Part shown: in pieces, positions 1 through 7,928 of the stretch
How the letters are laid out: each line of letters opens with the position of its first letter
How positions within the stretch are numbered: the stretch's first letter is position 1
Source: JAWWBN01 sp033720955
GTDB taxonomy: Bacteria > Acidobacteriota > Thermoanaerobaculia > Multivoradales > JAHEKO01
Length of the DNA: 22,978 bases
Assembly: GCA_033720955.1 (NCBI GenBank)
Contig: JAWWBN010000038.1
Location: 1 to 22,978 of the forward strand
Direction of reading: 5' to 3'
Position numbers and translations under genes: made by a program
The notes under the pieces: generated by a model
What the model saw: only the letters and a program-made list of their open reading frames with translations
Told to the model about the DNA's origin: nothing
Databases searched by the model: none

Positions 1-747
1 GAGAACCTCCTCGGAGAGCTTGTAGTACTCGAAGGCACCGCTGGATCGCGGGGCGTACGAGAAGATCGGCTCGCGGTAGGCGGGGCTCTCCTCCAACCTC
101 ACGCTCTTGCTGATGACGGTCTCGAAGAGCTTGGCGCCGAACACCTCGGCCACCTTCTCGTGGATGTCCTTGGACAGGAGGGTGCGCCGGTCGTAGAGAG
201 TCAGCAGAGCGCCCAGGATCTGGAGCTCGGGGTTGGCCCGCACCTTGATCTTCTCGATGGTCTCGAGGAGGTCGTCGGTGCCCTCCAGGGCGAAGTAGCT
301 CGACTGGATCGGGATCAGGACGTGAGTGGCGGCCACCAGGGCGTTGACCGTGAGGATCCCCAGGGTCGGCGGCGTGTCGATCACCACGTTCTGGTAGCGC
401 CCGTCGAGGGCGCGGAGCTGATCCTGGAGCCGGTAGTAGCTGTCGATCTCCCCCAGCAGCTTGGTCTCGATCTTGGCCAGCGCGATCGAGCTGCCGGCCA
501 CGTCGAGATTGTCGGCCTTCTCCGCCGGCCGCACCACCTCGGCCAGCGAGGTCTCGGGGTCCACCAGGGCGTCGTAGATCGTGCGGTGGAGGTCCCGGAC
601 GTCCAGGAAGGACATCGTGCTGTTGGCCTGCGGATCGAGGTCGATCAGCAGGGTGCGGGGGCCCTTCGAGGCGAGGGCGGCCGCCAGATTGATGGCGGTG
701 GTCGTCTTGCCGACCCCGCCCTTCTGGTTGGCGATAGCGATGATCAT
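1..747 (-). CDS. parA: ParA/Soj-family chromosome partitioning ATPase (3' end cut by window edge)
   Basis: ParA ATPases bind DNA non-specifically when ATP-bound and, with ParB and parS sites, segregate chromosome origins. The 249 visible residues open with MIIAIANQKGGVGKTT, the deviant Walker A motif (K9 to T16, with the signature lysine K9). LLIDLDPQANST follows as motif A', then VVIDTPPTLG as Walker B. The family is usually about 250-260 residues, so only a few C-terminal residues are missing, and no stop codon is reached at position 1. The ATG at 747 is chosen because the Walker A normally lies right at the N-terminus; the preceding CCAGG is a weak ribosome site. A predicted promoter sits just upstream. 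parB commonly follows parA and may lie beyond the window; no parS-like palindrome was seen here. Family certain; chromosomal partitioning role inferred from the Soj-like length and lack of an N-terminal extension. Confidence 0.95.
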   Translation of the reverse strand, partial: MIIAIANQKGGVGKTTTAINLAAALASKGPRTLLIDLDPQANSTMSFLDVRDLHRTIYDALVDPETSLAEVVRPAEKADNLDVAGSSIALAKIETKLLGEIDSYYRLQDQLRALDGRYQNVVIDTPPTLGILTVNALVAATHVLIPIQSSYFALEGTDDLLETIEKIKVRANPELQILGALLTLYDRRTLLSKDIHEKVAEVFGAKLFETVISKSVRLEESPAYREPIFSYAPRSSGAFEYYKLSEEVL

Positions 748-762
748 CCTGGACCGGGTCGC

Positions 763-791
763 AGTCTACGAGAGCGACCTCGGACGGTCAA
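763..791 (-). promoter_or_regulatory. Predicted sigma-70 promoter of parA
   Basis: Read on the minus strand there is TTGACC (786-791, five of six consensus bases), a 17-nt spacer, and TAGACT (763-768, four of six). A start about seven bases past the -10 box would fall near 756, leaving only about nine bases before the parA ATG. It would let parA be expressed separately from the miaB-DUF151 run upstream. Confidence 0.55.
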
Positions 792-882
792 GGGAGCGAT
801 CCGAGCAGCCCGGCGCCGGGGTCGGAGCGGTGTCGGCACGCCGACCATCGATATAAGACTAGTGTAATCAGTGGTTTACGCC

Positions 883-1383
883 CTACATCTCCCACTCGCC
901 GAGGTCCGCGGGATCGACCTCCTCGAGCCACTTCTTGATCCGCTCGTCCCGGCTCAGACGCTCGGTGAGATCGATGGCCTGGGCCTTCTCGAGCACGGTC
1001 CGCAGCACGAAGATCGGCGCGTCGGTGCGCAGGGCCAGGGCCAGGGCGTCGCTGGGGCGGGAGTCCACGGTCAGCTCGCGCTGGCGAAAACCGAGGTGGA
1101 TCTCGGCGTAGAAGGTGTTCTCCTTGAGGTCGCAGATCAGGACCCGCTGGACCTCGGCGCCCAGGTCGTCGAGAAACGAGCGCATGAGATCGTGGGTCAT
1201 GGGGCGGGGCGACTGGACCCCCTCGATCCGCAGGGCGATGGCGTTGGCTTCGAAGACCCCGATCCAGATCGGCAGGAAGAGCTTGCTCTTGGTGTCGCGC
1301 AGCACCACGATGGGCAGATTCGACGTGGGGTCGAGCATCAGCCCCTTGACCTCCATCTGGACCGAGTCGGCGGGCGCCGGCAT
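883..1383 (-). CDS. Bifunctional nuclease family protein (DUF151)
   Basis: This 166-residue protein is a DUF151 member, the family named after a plant bifunctional nuclease; its bacterial role is poorly defined. Visible family features are the opening MEVKGLMLDPTSNLPIVVL, then LPIWIGVFEANAIA, then MTHDLM, and the conserved VDSRPSDALALALR stretch in the second half, followed by a charged C-terminal tail. The UVR domain found in some relatives is absent. The start is uncertain. The ATG at 1383 is chosen; a TTG at 1419 and a GTG at 1401 lie upstream in frame without a good ribosome site, and an ATG at 1356 directly precedes the conserved core. The gene lies 60 nt after miaB and is probably the last gene of that run. 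Nuclease activity is taken from the family name only. Confidence 0.85.
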   Translation of the reverse strand: MPAPADSVQMEVKGLMLDPTSNLPIVVLRDTKSKLFLPIWIGVFEANAIALRIEGVQSPRPMTHDLMRSFLDDLGAEVQRVLICDLKENTFYAEIHLGFRQRELTVDSRPSDALALALRTDAPIFVLRTVLEKAQAIDLTERLSRDERIKKWLEEVDPADLGEWEM

Positions 1384-1443
1384 CGGACCGATTGTCGCCA
1401 CGCAGGGCCCGCCGGTCAAGGGCGGGCGGCGCCGGCGGAGATC

Positions 1444-2763
1444 TCAGGCGGCGGCGGAGCCGAGCAGGCTGTGGGGCAGCGCTCGCTCCACCCGCACGGG
1501 GACCAGGGCGCCGACGCGCGCCGCCTCTCCGGTCTGCGGCCGCGCGAAGTGGACGATCCGGTGGCAGGGCGTGCGACCGGTGAGCATCTCCGGCCGCCGT
1601 CCGGGCCCGGTGATCAGAGTCTCGAGGACCCGGCCGGTGAGCGCCTCGTTCAGCTCGCGCTGGATCTCCTGCTGGCGGGCCAGCAGCCGCTGCAGGCGCT
1701 CGGCGGCGACCGCGTCCGGCACCGGATCGGGCAGACGCGGCGCGGCGGTCCCCGGCCGCGGCGAGTACCTGAAGGCGAAGACCGAGGCGAAGCGGGTCTC
1801 CTCCACCAGGTCCAGGGTGGCCCGGAAGTCCTCTTCGGTCTCGCCGGGGAAGCCGACGATCAGATCCGTGGCCAGGGCCAGGTCCGGCCGCGCCCGCCGC
1901 AGCGACCCGACGAGCTGCCGGTACTCCCCCGCGGTGTAGCCCCGCCCCATCAGCTTGAGGACGCGGTCCGAGCCCGACTGCACGGGCAGGTGCAGGGAGG
2001 GGCAGATCGTCTCGTGACGGGCGAAGCGCTCCACCATGCGCGGCGTGAAGTCGCGCGGGTAGGAGGTGACGAAGCGGAGACGCCGGACCCCGTCCACGGC
2101 GCAGACGGCGTCCAGCAGGTCGGCGAAGTCCTTCGTGCCTCCCGGCTCTCGCCAGTGGTTCACGGTCTGACCCAGAAGCTCGATCTCGACGAACCCCTCC
2201 CCCACCAGCCGCCGCGTCTCCTCGACGATCGACGCCAGGGGCCGGCTGCGCTCGGGACCGCGGGTCAGGGGCACGATGCAGAAGGTGCACTTCTTGTCGC
2301 AGCCCTCGACGATGGTGATCATCCCCTTGTGGCTCCCGTCGCGGCTGATGGCGTCCAGCTCGTAGCGGATCTCGTCGGGGAAGCCGGTCAGGACCGGCCG
2401 CTCGCCGGCCGCCCGCCGGGCCAGGACGTCGCTCAGCTCGCCCACCCGGGAGGGACCGAGCACGAAGTCGAGGTGGGGTACGCGGCCCAGGGCCCGCTCG
2501 CCGGCCTCCTGCGCCACGCAGCCGCACAGACCCAGGACCACGCCGGGCCTCTCCCGCTTGAACCGACGGTACTCCCCGAGGCGCGAGTAGACCTTGTGCT
2601 CGGCCTTCTCGCGCACGCTGCACGAGTTGAGGAGGATGATGTCGGCTTCGCCGGGGTCGTCGGCGGGCACCAGCCCCTGCCGGATGAGCTGTCCGGCCAT
2701 CCGCTGGCTGTCCAGCTCGTTCATCTGGCAGCCCCAGGTCTCGACGAAGAAGCGGCCTCTCAC
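1444..2763 (-). CDS. miaB: tRNA-2-methylthio-N6-dimethylallyladenosine synthase MiaB
   Basis: MiaB is a radical-SAM methylthiotransferase that modifies i6A at position 37 of tRNAs reading UNN codons. In this 439-residue protein the N-terminal UPF0004 domain holds the three cluster cysteines C12 (ETWGCQMN), C48 (NSCSV) and C82 (CGCVAQ). The radical-SAM CxxxCxxC motif is C155, C159 and C162 within EGCDKKCTFCIVPLTRG. The last 65 or so residues form the TRAM RNA-binding domain. GCQMN and GCDKKCTFCIVP favour MiaB over RimO or MtaB. The GTG start overlaps the stop of the upstream lipoprotein gene (GTGA) and has a strong GGAGG ribosome site about seven bases away. The upstream open frame continues to 3594 but is the lipoprotein gene read in another frame. 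Confidence 0.96.
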   Translation of the reverse strand: MRGRFFVETWGCQMNELDSQRMAGQLIRQGLVPADDPGEADIILLNSCSVREKAEHKVYSRLGEYRRFKRERPGVVLGLCGCVAQEAGERALGRVPHLDFVLGPSRVGELSDVLARRAAGERPVLTGFPDEIRYELDAISRDGSHKGMITIVEGCDKKCTFCIVPLTRGPERSRPLASIVEETRRLVGEGFVEIELLGQTVNHWREPGGTKDFADLLDAVCAVDGVRRLRFVTSYPRDFTPRMVERFARHETICPSLHLPVQSGSDRVLKLMGRGYTAGEYRQLVGSLRRARPDLALATDLIVGFPGETEEDFRATLDLVEETRFASVFAFRYSPRPGTAAPRLPDPVPDAVAAERLQRLLARQQEIQRELNEALTGRVLETLITGPGRRPEMLTGRTPCHRIVHFARPQTGEAARVGALVPVRVERALPHSLLGSAAA

Positions 2764-3602
2764 GGGGTCTCCCCTCCTCCGCCGTCGCGCCGCTCCCGGA
2801 CCGTGGGCTCCTCCGGCTCGTGGATGCCCGTCTCCTCGACCTGTAGCGAGTCCGCCTCGAGTGGCCTCGGCTTCTCCGGCTGCAGATCGACCCCCTCGCG
2901 CAGCCACCCCGGGTCGGCGCCCGCCCGGCGGCCCTCCTCGAGGGCGGTCTGGAGCTCGGCCCGGGCGCGCTCCACCTCCAGCCGCGCCAGCCGCGCCTCT
3001 TCGAGGGCGTGGTCCCAGGCGGGCTTGATCTGCGAGTCCCGGTAGAAGGGATCGTCTTCGGCGTAGAAGCGGCGGCGGAGCTGGTCGATCTCCCCTTCGA
3101 GGCGCTCGATCGAGTCGTGCGCCTCCCGCCAGCGCTCGCGGATCTCGCGCACCCGGGCCCGCCAGTAGGCCTCGTCGCGGATCCGGTCGGCGGCGGCCTC
3201 CGTCCCCTCCCCTTCCCCGCCGGGGACGGTCACGGGGGCTGCCGCCTCGGCGATGGTGATCTCCACACCGGCGTAGTCGGAGAGCGAGTCCTGGTCGATG
3301 ACGACCGTGGCGGGTCCGGCCTGCTCGCGCCGGCGGCGCTCCGCGGCGGCCGCCGCCACCAGGTCGCGGGGCACCGCGGCGGAGGGCTCCACCGTGGGGA
3401 TCTCGAGCACCGTGGTGACGCCGTCGTCGGCCGGCGCCTCGGCCGGGGCCGGGGGCGGCGGCTCGGGCTCCCGAGCGGGCGGGGCCGCCGGGGTGACGGC
3501 CGGCGGGGGCGCCGCCGCGGGCATGGCGCCGGGCGGCGCCGGGCCGGCGGAGGAGCAGCCCGCGGCCGCCACCAGCGCAGCGGCGGCTGCCCAACGGCTC
3601 AT
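2760..3602 (-). CDS. Probable lipoprotein of unknown function, Pro/Ala-rich linker and coiled coil
   Basis: I do not recognise a named family. The 280-residue protein starts with a short hydrophobic segment ending in AAAGC, with Cys16 the only cysteine, so a lipoprotein signal peptide is likely, although Ala at -3 is not the best lipobox residue. Residues 17-60 are rich in proline and alanine, as in a periplasmic linker. Residues 136-225 are highly charged and predicted helical or coiled coil, interrupted by the aromatic and acidic motif FYAEDDPFYRDSQIKPAWD (179-197). I believe related sequences with this motif occur in Acidobacteria, but that is from memory. The tail is acidic and ends in glycines. 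It is coupled at both ends: ATG overlaps the ptsI stop (ATGA) and its stop overlaps the miaB start. No function can be assigned. Confidence 0.85.
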   Translation of the reverse strand: MSRWAAAAALVAAAGCSSAGPAPPGAMPAAAPPPAVTPAAPPAREPEPPPPAPAEAPADDGVTTVLEIPTVEPSAAVPRDLVAAAAAERRRREQAGPATVVIDQDSLSDYAGVEITIAEAAAPVTVPGGEGEGTEAAADRIRDEAYWRARVREIRERWREAHDSIERLEGEIDQLRRRFYAEDDPFYRDSQIKPAWDHALEEARLARLEVERARAELQTALEEGRRAGADPGWLREGVDLQPEKPRPLEADSLQVEETGIHEPEEPTVRERRDGGGGETP

Positions 3603-5371
3603 GCCGCGGCCCCTTCGGTGTCGATGCCCGCGTCGGTCAACCGCTCCTCGACAAAGCTCTCGACCTCCTCCGCCGTGTGCAGCTCGAGACACTCGGAAGC
3701 CGCCCGCTCCCAGAAGGGGGCGTCGATCTGTCGCAGCAGTCGCTTGAGCACCGGCACCGACCTCGGCACGACGGAGAGGCTGCGCAGCCCGAGACCCACC
3801 AGCAGCGGCGCGTAGCGCGGCTGCGCTCCCATCTCGCCACAGAGCGAGACCCCGATCCCGGCCTCGCGAGCCCCGTCCACGGTGAACCGTATCATGCGCA
3901 GGATCCCCGGGTGGAGGGGGCGATAGAGGTAGGCGACGTGCTCGTTGCCGCGGTCCACCGCCATCGCGTACTGGATCAGGTCGTTCGTCCCGATCGAGAA
4001 GAAGTCGACCTCGCGCGCCAGGCTGTCGGCCACCATGGCCGCCGACGGCACCTCGATCATCACGCCCAGGGGGATCTCCTTGACGTGGCGCCGCCGCTCC
4101 CGCCCCAGCTCCCGGAGCGCCCGGTCCAGCATCTCGCGGAACTGGCGCACCTCCTCGACCGCCGACACCATGGGGAGCAGGATCCTGAGATCGCCATGGG
4201 CGGCGGCCCGGCAGAGGGCGCGGAGCTGGTAGTGGAAGATCTCGGATCGGGCCAGGGTGAGCCGGATGCCCCGCAGACCCATCACCGGGTTCTCCTCGCG
4301 GGTGTCGAGCACCTCGCGCGCCAGCTTGCGCCCCCCCAGGTCGAAGGTCCGCACCACCACGGGGTGGGGCGCGACCTCTTTCAGCAGGCGGCGGTAGGTC
4401 TCGTACTGCTCCTCTTCGCTGGGCAGCTCCGGGCTCTTCTCGATGAAGAGGAACTCGCTGCGGTAGAGCCCGATGCCGGCGGCGCCGTAGCTGCGCGCCT
4501 CCTCGGCCTCCTCGGGCAGCTCGATGTTGGCCAGGAGCTCCACCGGCTGTCCGTCGCGGGTCTTCGAGACCAGCCGCCGGGTGCGGCGGAGCCGCGTCTC
4601 GCGCCGCAGCTCCCGCGCCTCGATCCTCCGGTAGCGCTTCAGGGCGCTCTGGGTGGGGTGCAGGACGACCCGCCCCGCGTTGCCGTCCACCACCACCAGA
4701 TCGGCGTCGGTGATCTCGCTCGTGACCCCGGCCAGCCCGCCCACCAGGGGGATGTGGAGCGAGCGGGCGATGATGGCGGTGTGGGACGTCTGGCCTCCCC
4801 GCTCCAGGGCGAAGCCCGCGACCCCGTGACGGCCCAGCCGGATCGCCTCCGAGGGCACCAGGTCCTCGGCCACGATGACGACCCCCTCGGAGATCTCCGC
4901 CAGGTCGCGGCTCTGGATGCCGGCCAGACGGCTCAGCAGGTGCTGGGCCACGTCGCGGACGTCCTCGCTGCGCTCGCGCAGGTGCTCCACCTCGAAGCGC
5001 TCGAAGCGCCGCTGCAGCTCCTCCGAGATCTCGTGCACCGCCCACTCCGCGTTGACCTTCTGGCCGCGGATCCGCTCCTCGATCTCGCCCAGGAAGCCGG
5101 AGTCCTCGAGCACCAGCAGATGGGCCTCGAAGATCGACGCCAGCTCCTTGCCCAACTGCTGGTGCGCCTTCTGCCGGGTGGTCTGGAGGTCCTCGGCGGC
5201 CGCCCGCACCGCCTGCCGCAGGCGCTCGATCTCGTCGTCGACCCGCTCCGGCGGCACCGGCAGGCGGTAGACCTCCACCCGCTGGCCGCCGATCGAGACG
5301 GCGTGGCCGATGGCGATGCCGGGCGCGACCGGCAGCCCCTCGAGCACCCGACTCCTGATGCGCGGCGTCAC
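3599..5371 (-). CDS. ptsI: PTS enzyme I (phosphoenolpyruvate-protein phosphotransferase)
   Basis: EI takes phosphate from phosphoenolpyruvate onto a histidine and passes it to HPr. The phosphorylated residue is His197 in GGQTSHTAIIARSLHIPLV. Before it lies the helical HPr-binding part (about residues 30-150). The C-terminal PEP-binding barrel shows RTFDLGGRK, FFSIGTNDLIQYAMAVDR (EI signature) and the active-site cysteine in SLCGEMGAQ. At 590 residues it matches ordinary EI (about 575) and has no N-terminal GAF domain, so it is PtsI and not PtsP. The GTG start overlaps the ptsH stop (GTGA) and is preceded by a GGAGG stretch. The end overlaps the lipoprotein gene. No sugar permease is in the window, so its likely outlets are the EIIA proteins encoded just upstream. 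Confidence 0.97.
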   Translation of the reverse strand: MTPRIRSRVLEGLPVAPGIAIGHAVSIGGQRVEVYRLPVPPERVDDEIERLRQAVRAAAEDLQTTRQKAHQQLGKELASIFEAHLLVLEDSGFLGEIEERIRGQKVNAEWAVHEISEELQRRFERFEVEHLRERSEDVRDVAQHLLSRLAGIQSRDLAEISEGVVIVAEDLVPSEAIRLGRHGVAGFALERGGQTSHTAIIARSLHIPLVGGLAGVTSEITDADLVVVDGNAGRVVLHPTQSALKRYRRIEARELRRETRLRRTRRLVSKTRDGQPVELLANIELPEEAEEARSYGAAGIGLYRSEFLFIEKSPELPSEEEQYETYRRLLKEVAPHPVVVRTFDLGGRKLAREVLDTREENPVMGLRGIRLTLARSEIFHYQLRALCRAAAHGDLRILLPMVSAVEEVRQFREMLDRALRELGRERRRHVKEIPLGVMIEVPSAAMVADSLAREVDFFSIGTNDLIQYAMAVDRGNEHVAYLYRPLHPGILRMIRFTVDGAREAGIGVSLCGEMGAQPRYAPLLVGLGLRSLSVVPRSVPVLKRLLRQIDAPFWERAASECLELHTAEEVESFVEERLTDAGIDTEGAAA

Positions 5372-5637
5372 TCCCCCTCCCCGAACTTGTCGGCCAGGAG
5401 GTCGGCGATGGCGGTCATCGCCTCCTGCTCGTCCCGCCCGTCGCAGCGCACGGTGATCGTGCAGCCCTGCGCGGCAGCCAGGAGCAGCACGCCGAGGATG
5501 CTCTTGGCGTCGACCCGCTCGCCGTTCTCTTCGATGGTGATCGAGCTCTCGAAACGGCTGGCCAGGTGGACCAGCTTGGCCGCGGCCCGAGCGTGGAGCC
5601 CGAGCCGGTTCTCGATCTCGAGCTCGCGCTCGATCAT
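5368..5637 (-). CDS. ptsH: HPr phosphocarrier protein
   Basis: HPr carries phosphate from EI to EIIA proteins. The 89-residue product has the active-site histidine exactly at His15 (NRLGLHARAAAK). Ser46 lies in DAKSILGVLLLAA, the target of HPr kinase/phosphorylase, which is encoded three genes upstream. Having both sites means the carrier can be loaded by EI and switched by HprK. The ATG at 5637 overlaps the stop of the mannose-type EIIA gene (ATGA) and places both phosphorylation sites at canonical numbers. A longer open frame reaches 5757, but its extra N-terminal residues do not resemble HPr. Confidence 0.96.
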   Translation of the reverse strand: MIERELEIENRLGLHARAAAKLVHLASRFESSITIEENGERVDAKSILGVLLLAAAQGCTITVRCDGRDEQEAMTAIADLLADKFGEGE

Positions 5638-6056
5638 GACGTCGTGGAGGCGGCCAAGGCGGCGTGGCCGGCGCCGCAGCGGCAGATCGCCCGCCGGCCC
5701 TTGGCCCGGATCCAGTCGGCCAGCTCCTCGAGCGGGCGCTCCTCGCGACCCATGCACTCGAGCCGCAGAACCATCGGCAGGTTGACGCCGGTGACCACGG
5801 CCACCCGGCCCGTCTCCTCGAGCGCCGCCGCCACGTTGTAGGGGGTGCCGCCGTACATGTCCGTGAGGACCAGCACCCCGTCCGGCGCCTCCAGCTCTGC
5901 GATCGCGGCCCCCACCTTGGTCCGGGCCTCCGCGGGGTCGTCGTCCCAGCCCAGCCCGAGGGCGGAGACGTCGGGGCTGGCGCCGGCGATCTTCTCGGCG
6001 GCGGCCAGGAGCTCCTCGGCCAGACGGCCCTGCGTGACGATCAGTGTCTTGACCAT
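5634..6056 (-). CDS. Mannose-family PTS EIIA domain protein lacking the active-site histidine
   Basis: EIIA of the mannose family (as in ManX) is a small Rossmann-like dimer that takes phosphate from HPr on a histidine close to the N-terminus. This 140-residue protein aligns along its length with MVKTLIV, LAEELLAAAEKI, the conserved VLVLTDMYGGTPYNVAAAL (Asp66 within) and VVTGVNLPMVL. The residue expected to be the phosphorylated His in the THG motif is Gln9 (TQG, codon CAG). The only histidine is His131 in the tail. It is a lone domain without EIIB. The ATG at 6056 has GGAGAGG upstream, 5 nt after rapZ; a frame open to 6101 runs into rapZ. Either it is a phosphorylation-dead regulator or binding partner, or the codon is a sequencing error. 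Fold assignment is firm, activity is not. Confidence 0.9.
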   Translation of the reverse strand: MVKTLIVTQGRLAEELLAAAEKIAGASPDVSALGLGWDDDPAEARTKVGAAIAELEAPDGVLVLTDMYGGTPYNVAAALEETGRVAVVTGVNLPMVLRLECMGREERPLEELADWIRAKGRRAICRCGAGHAALAASTTS

Positions 6057-6061
6057 GGACT

Positions 6062-6928
6062 TCACCTCTCCACGTCGCGGTGGTTCACCCGCACCGGCCA
6101 CTCCTGGCGCGCGAACCGCTCGCGCAGCCGCTCGACCATCGCCACCGAGCGGTGACGGCCGCCGGTGCAGCCGATGGCCACCGTGAGGTAGGCGCGGTTG
6201 TCGCGCTCGAAGCGCGGTCGCAGGTAGAGCAGCAGCTCCTCGATCCGCCGCGCCAGCTCAACGAACTCCTCCTGCCCCTCCAGGAATTCCACCACCGGGG
6301 CGTCGCGCCCGGACAGCTCCCGCAGCTCCGGGCGAAAGTAGGGATTCGGAAGAAAGCGGGTGTCGAAGAGCAGATCGGCGCCCTTGGGGATGCCGTGCTT
6401 GAAGCCGAAGCTCTCCAGGAAGACCATCGGCCCGCGGACCGCCCGCTCCCCCTGGGCGTAGTCCTCGAAGATGCTCTGCCGCAGCTCGTGGATCGACAGG
6501 TCGCTCGTGTCGATGACCCGGTCCGCCGCAGCCCGCAGCCCCGCCAGGAGCCGGCGCTCCTCCTGGATGGCGTCGAGCGGCGGCCGGTCGGCGGCCAGGG
6601 GGTGGGGACGGCGGGTCTCGGAGAAGCGCCGCACCAGGACGTCGTCCGAGGCCTCCAGAAAGAGCAGGCTGGCGTCCACCCGGGTGCGGTCGATCCCGGC
6701 CACGATCTGGGGGAACTTCGCGGCGAAGCCGGGAGCGCGCACGTCGGTGACCACCGCGATCGGCGCGTTGCCCGAGACGTGGTCGCGGGGGTCCCGCAGC
6801 AGCTCGCGCAGCAGCGACAGGGGCAGGTTGTCGACACAGTAGTACGCCAGGTCCTCGAAGCAGTTCGCCACGGTGCTCTTGCCGGACCCGGAGAGCCCGG
6901 TGACGAGAACCAGCCGCACCCCGGCCAC
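6062..6928 (-). CDS. rapZ: RapZ/YvcJ family nucleotide-binding protein (RNase adapter)
   Basis: RapZ family proteins have an N-terminal P-loop domain and a C-terminal RNA-binding domain. In enterics RapZ directs RNase E to the small RNA GlmZ to control glucosamine-6-phosphate synthesis; in Bacillus the relative YvcJ has other roles. In this 288-residue product the Walker A is GLSGSGKS (residues 11-18), followed by YYCVDNLPLSLL, FGFKHGIPKGADLLFDTRFL mid-protein, and the C-terminal IGCTGGRHRSV motif. The GTG at 6928 lies 4 nt after the hprK stop; a second in-frame GTG three codons on (6919) is also possible. Its place between hprK and a PTS EIIA gene is the usual neighbourhood. The RNA target in this organism is unknown. 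Confidence 0.95.
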   Translation of the reverse strand: MAGVRLVLVTGLSGSGKSTVANCFEDLAYYCVDNLPLSLLRELLRDPRDHVSGNAPIAVVTDVRAPGFAAKFPQIVAGIDRTRVDASLLFLEASDDVLVRRFSETRRPHPLAADRPPLDAIQEERRLLAGLRAAADRVIDTSDLSIHELRQSIFEDYAQGERAVRGPMVFLESFGFKHGIPKGADLLFDTRFLPNPYFRPELRELSGRDAPVVEFLEGQEEFVELARRIEELLLYLRPRFERDNRAYLTVAIGCTGGRHRSVAMVERLRERFARQEWPVRVNHRDVER

Positions 6929-6932
6929 GGCC

Positions 6933-7928
6933 CTACCCGTCCCCCGTCGGGGGCTCGCCCGGGGGGCGCTCGCCCCGGATGGCCCGCGCCCGCTTGCGCC
7001 GCAGCTCCTCCTGCAGACGCAGGGCGAAGGTGCGGGCGGAGTGCTGCCCCTGGAGCTTGAGCACGTGGTTGCGCGCCGCGACCTCCACCAGGATGGAGAG
7101 GTTGCGTCCCAGGGCCACCGGCATCTTGATGTAGGGGCAGGGGGTGTCCAGCAGGTGGAAGACCGTCTCGTCGAGACCCAGGCGGTCGTAGGCGCGCTCC
7201 TCGTCCCACGACTCGAGCTCCACCACCAGGTCGATCGAGCGCCGCTCGCGGACCGCGGCCAGACCGAAGAGGTGCTGGATGTTGACGATCCCGAGCCCTC
7301 GCACCTCCATGTGGTGGTGTAGCGCCCCCTCCGAGAAGCCCACGAGCTCGCCGTGGGGGTAGCGCTTGATCGTCACCCGATCGTCGGCCACCAGGCTGTG
7401 GCCCCGGGTGATCAGGTCGAGGGCGCACTCGCTCTTGCCCACCCCGCTCTCCCCCACCAGCAGGACGCCCAGGCCGTAGATCTCCAGGAGCACGCCGTGG
7501 ACCACGGTGCGGGGCACCAGGTGATCCTCCAGGAAGTAGCTCACACGGCGGATGACCCGCGACGACAGAGCCTCCGAGGCCAGCACCGGGATGCCCCTGC
7601 GCCCGGCGTTCTCCAGCAGCTCGGCGGGCGGGTCGAGGCCCTTGGTGACGATGAAGACCGGGACCTCCAGCCGCGTGATCCGGTCGATCCGCTCCCTGCG
7701 GGTCTCCTCGTCCAGCGTGGCGATGAACTCGATCTCGCTCTGGCCGATGATCTGCACCCGGCCGGGCTTGATGTACTGGTAGTGCCCGGCGAAGGCGAGA
7801 CCCGGCTTCTGCACCCGCGGGTTGGTGATCCGGTTGTCCAGGCACTCCTGGGAGCGGACCACCCTGAACTCCAGGTCGTTGAGCTCGCCGCCGAGCAGCT
7901 CGCGGACCGTCAGCTCGCCTTCGCTCAC
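6933..7928 (-). CDS. hprK: HPr kinase/phosphorylase
   Basis: HprK/P phosphorylates HPr on Ser46 with ATP or pyrophosphate and removes that phosphate again. In this 331-residue protein the N-terminal regulatory domain covers about residues 1-135. The catalytic domain holds Walker A GESGVGKS (159-166), GHSLVADD (176-183) and the family signature MEVRGLGIVNIQHLFG (207-222). His144 in VHG is also typical. The length matches the usual 310-330, with a charged C-terminal tail (RRKRARAIRGERPPG). The GTG start overlaps the ptsN stop (GTGA) and has GGAAGAG upstream. Its substrate HPr, with Ser46 intact, is encoded downstream in the same run, so the pair should be functional. Confidence 0.96.
   Translation of the reverse strand: MSEGELTVRELLGGELNDLEFRVVRSQECLDNRITNPRVQKPGLAFAGHYQYIKPGRVQIIGQSEIEFIATLDEETRRERIDRITRLEVPVFIVTKGLDPPAELLENAGRRGIPVLASEALSSRVIRRVSYFLEDHLVPRTVVHGVLLEIYGLGVLLVGESGVGKSECALDLITRGHSLVADDRVTIKRYPHGELVGFSEGALHHHMEVRGLGIVNIQHLFGLAAVRERRSIDLVVELESWDEERAYDRLGLDETVFHLLDTPCPYIKMPVALGRNLSILVEVAARNHVLKLQGQHSARTFALRLQEELRRKRARAIRGERPPGEPPTGDG

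Noticed and set aside
1..747. parS site near parA
   Set aside because: No sequence like the usual parS palindrome was found anywhere in the window; it may lie outside.
809..845. Two GC palindromes (CCCGGCGCCGGG and GTCGGC-AC-GCCGAC) between the DUF151 gene and parA, considered as terminator or operator
   Set aside because: No T-tract follows either, and short GC palindromes are frequent by chance at this base composition.
851..880. AT-rich patch upstream of parA considered as a promoter
   Set aside because: No hexamer pair at suitable spacing is better than three of six matches each; the TTGACC-N17-TAGACT pair closer to parA is much better.
3677..5785. Long plus-strand open frame opposite ptsI and ptsH
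   Set aside because: Low-complexity His/Leu/Arg-rich translation typical of antisense frames in GC-rich genes; ptsI and ptsH are certain on the other strand.
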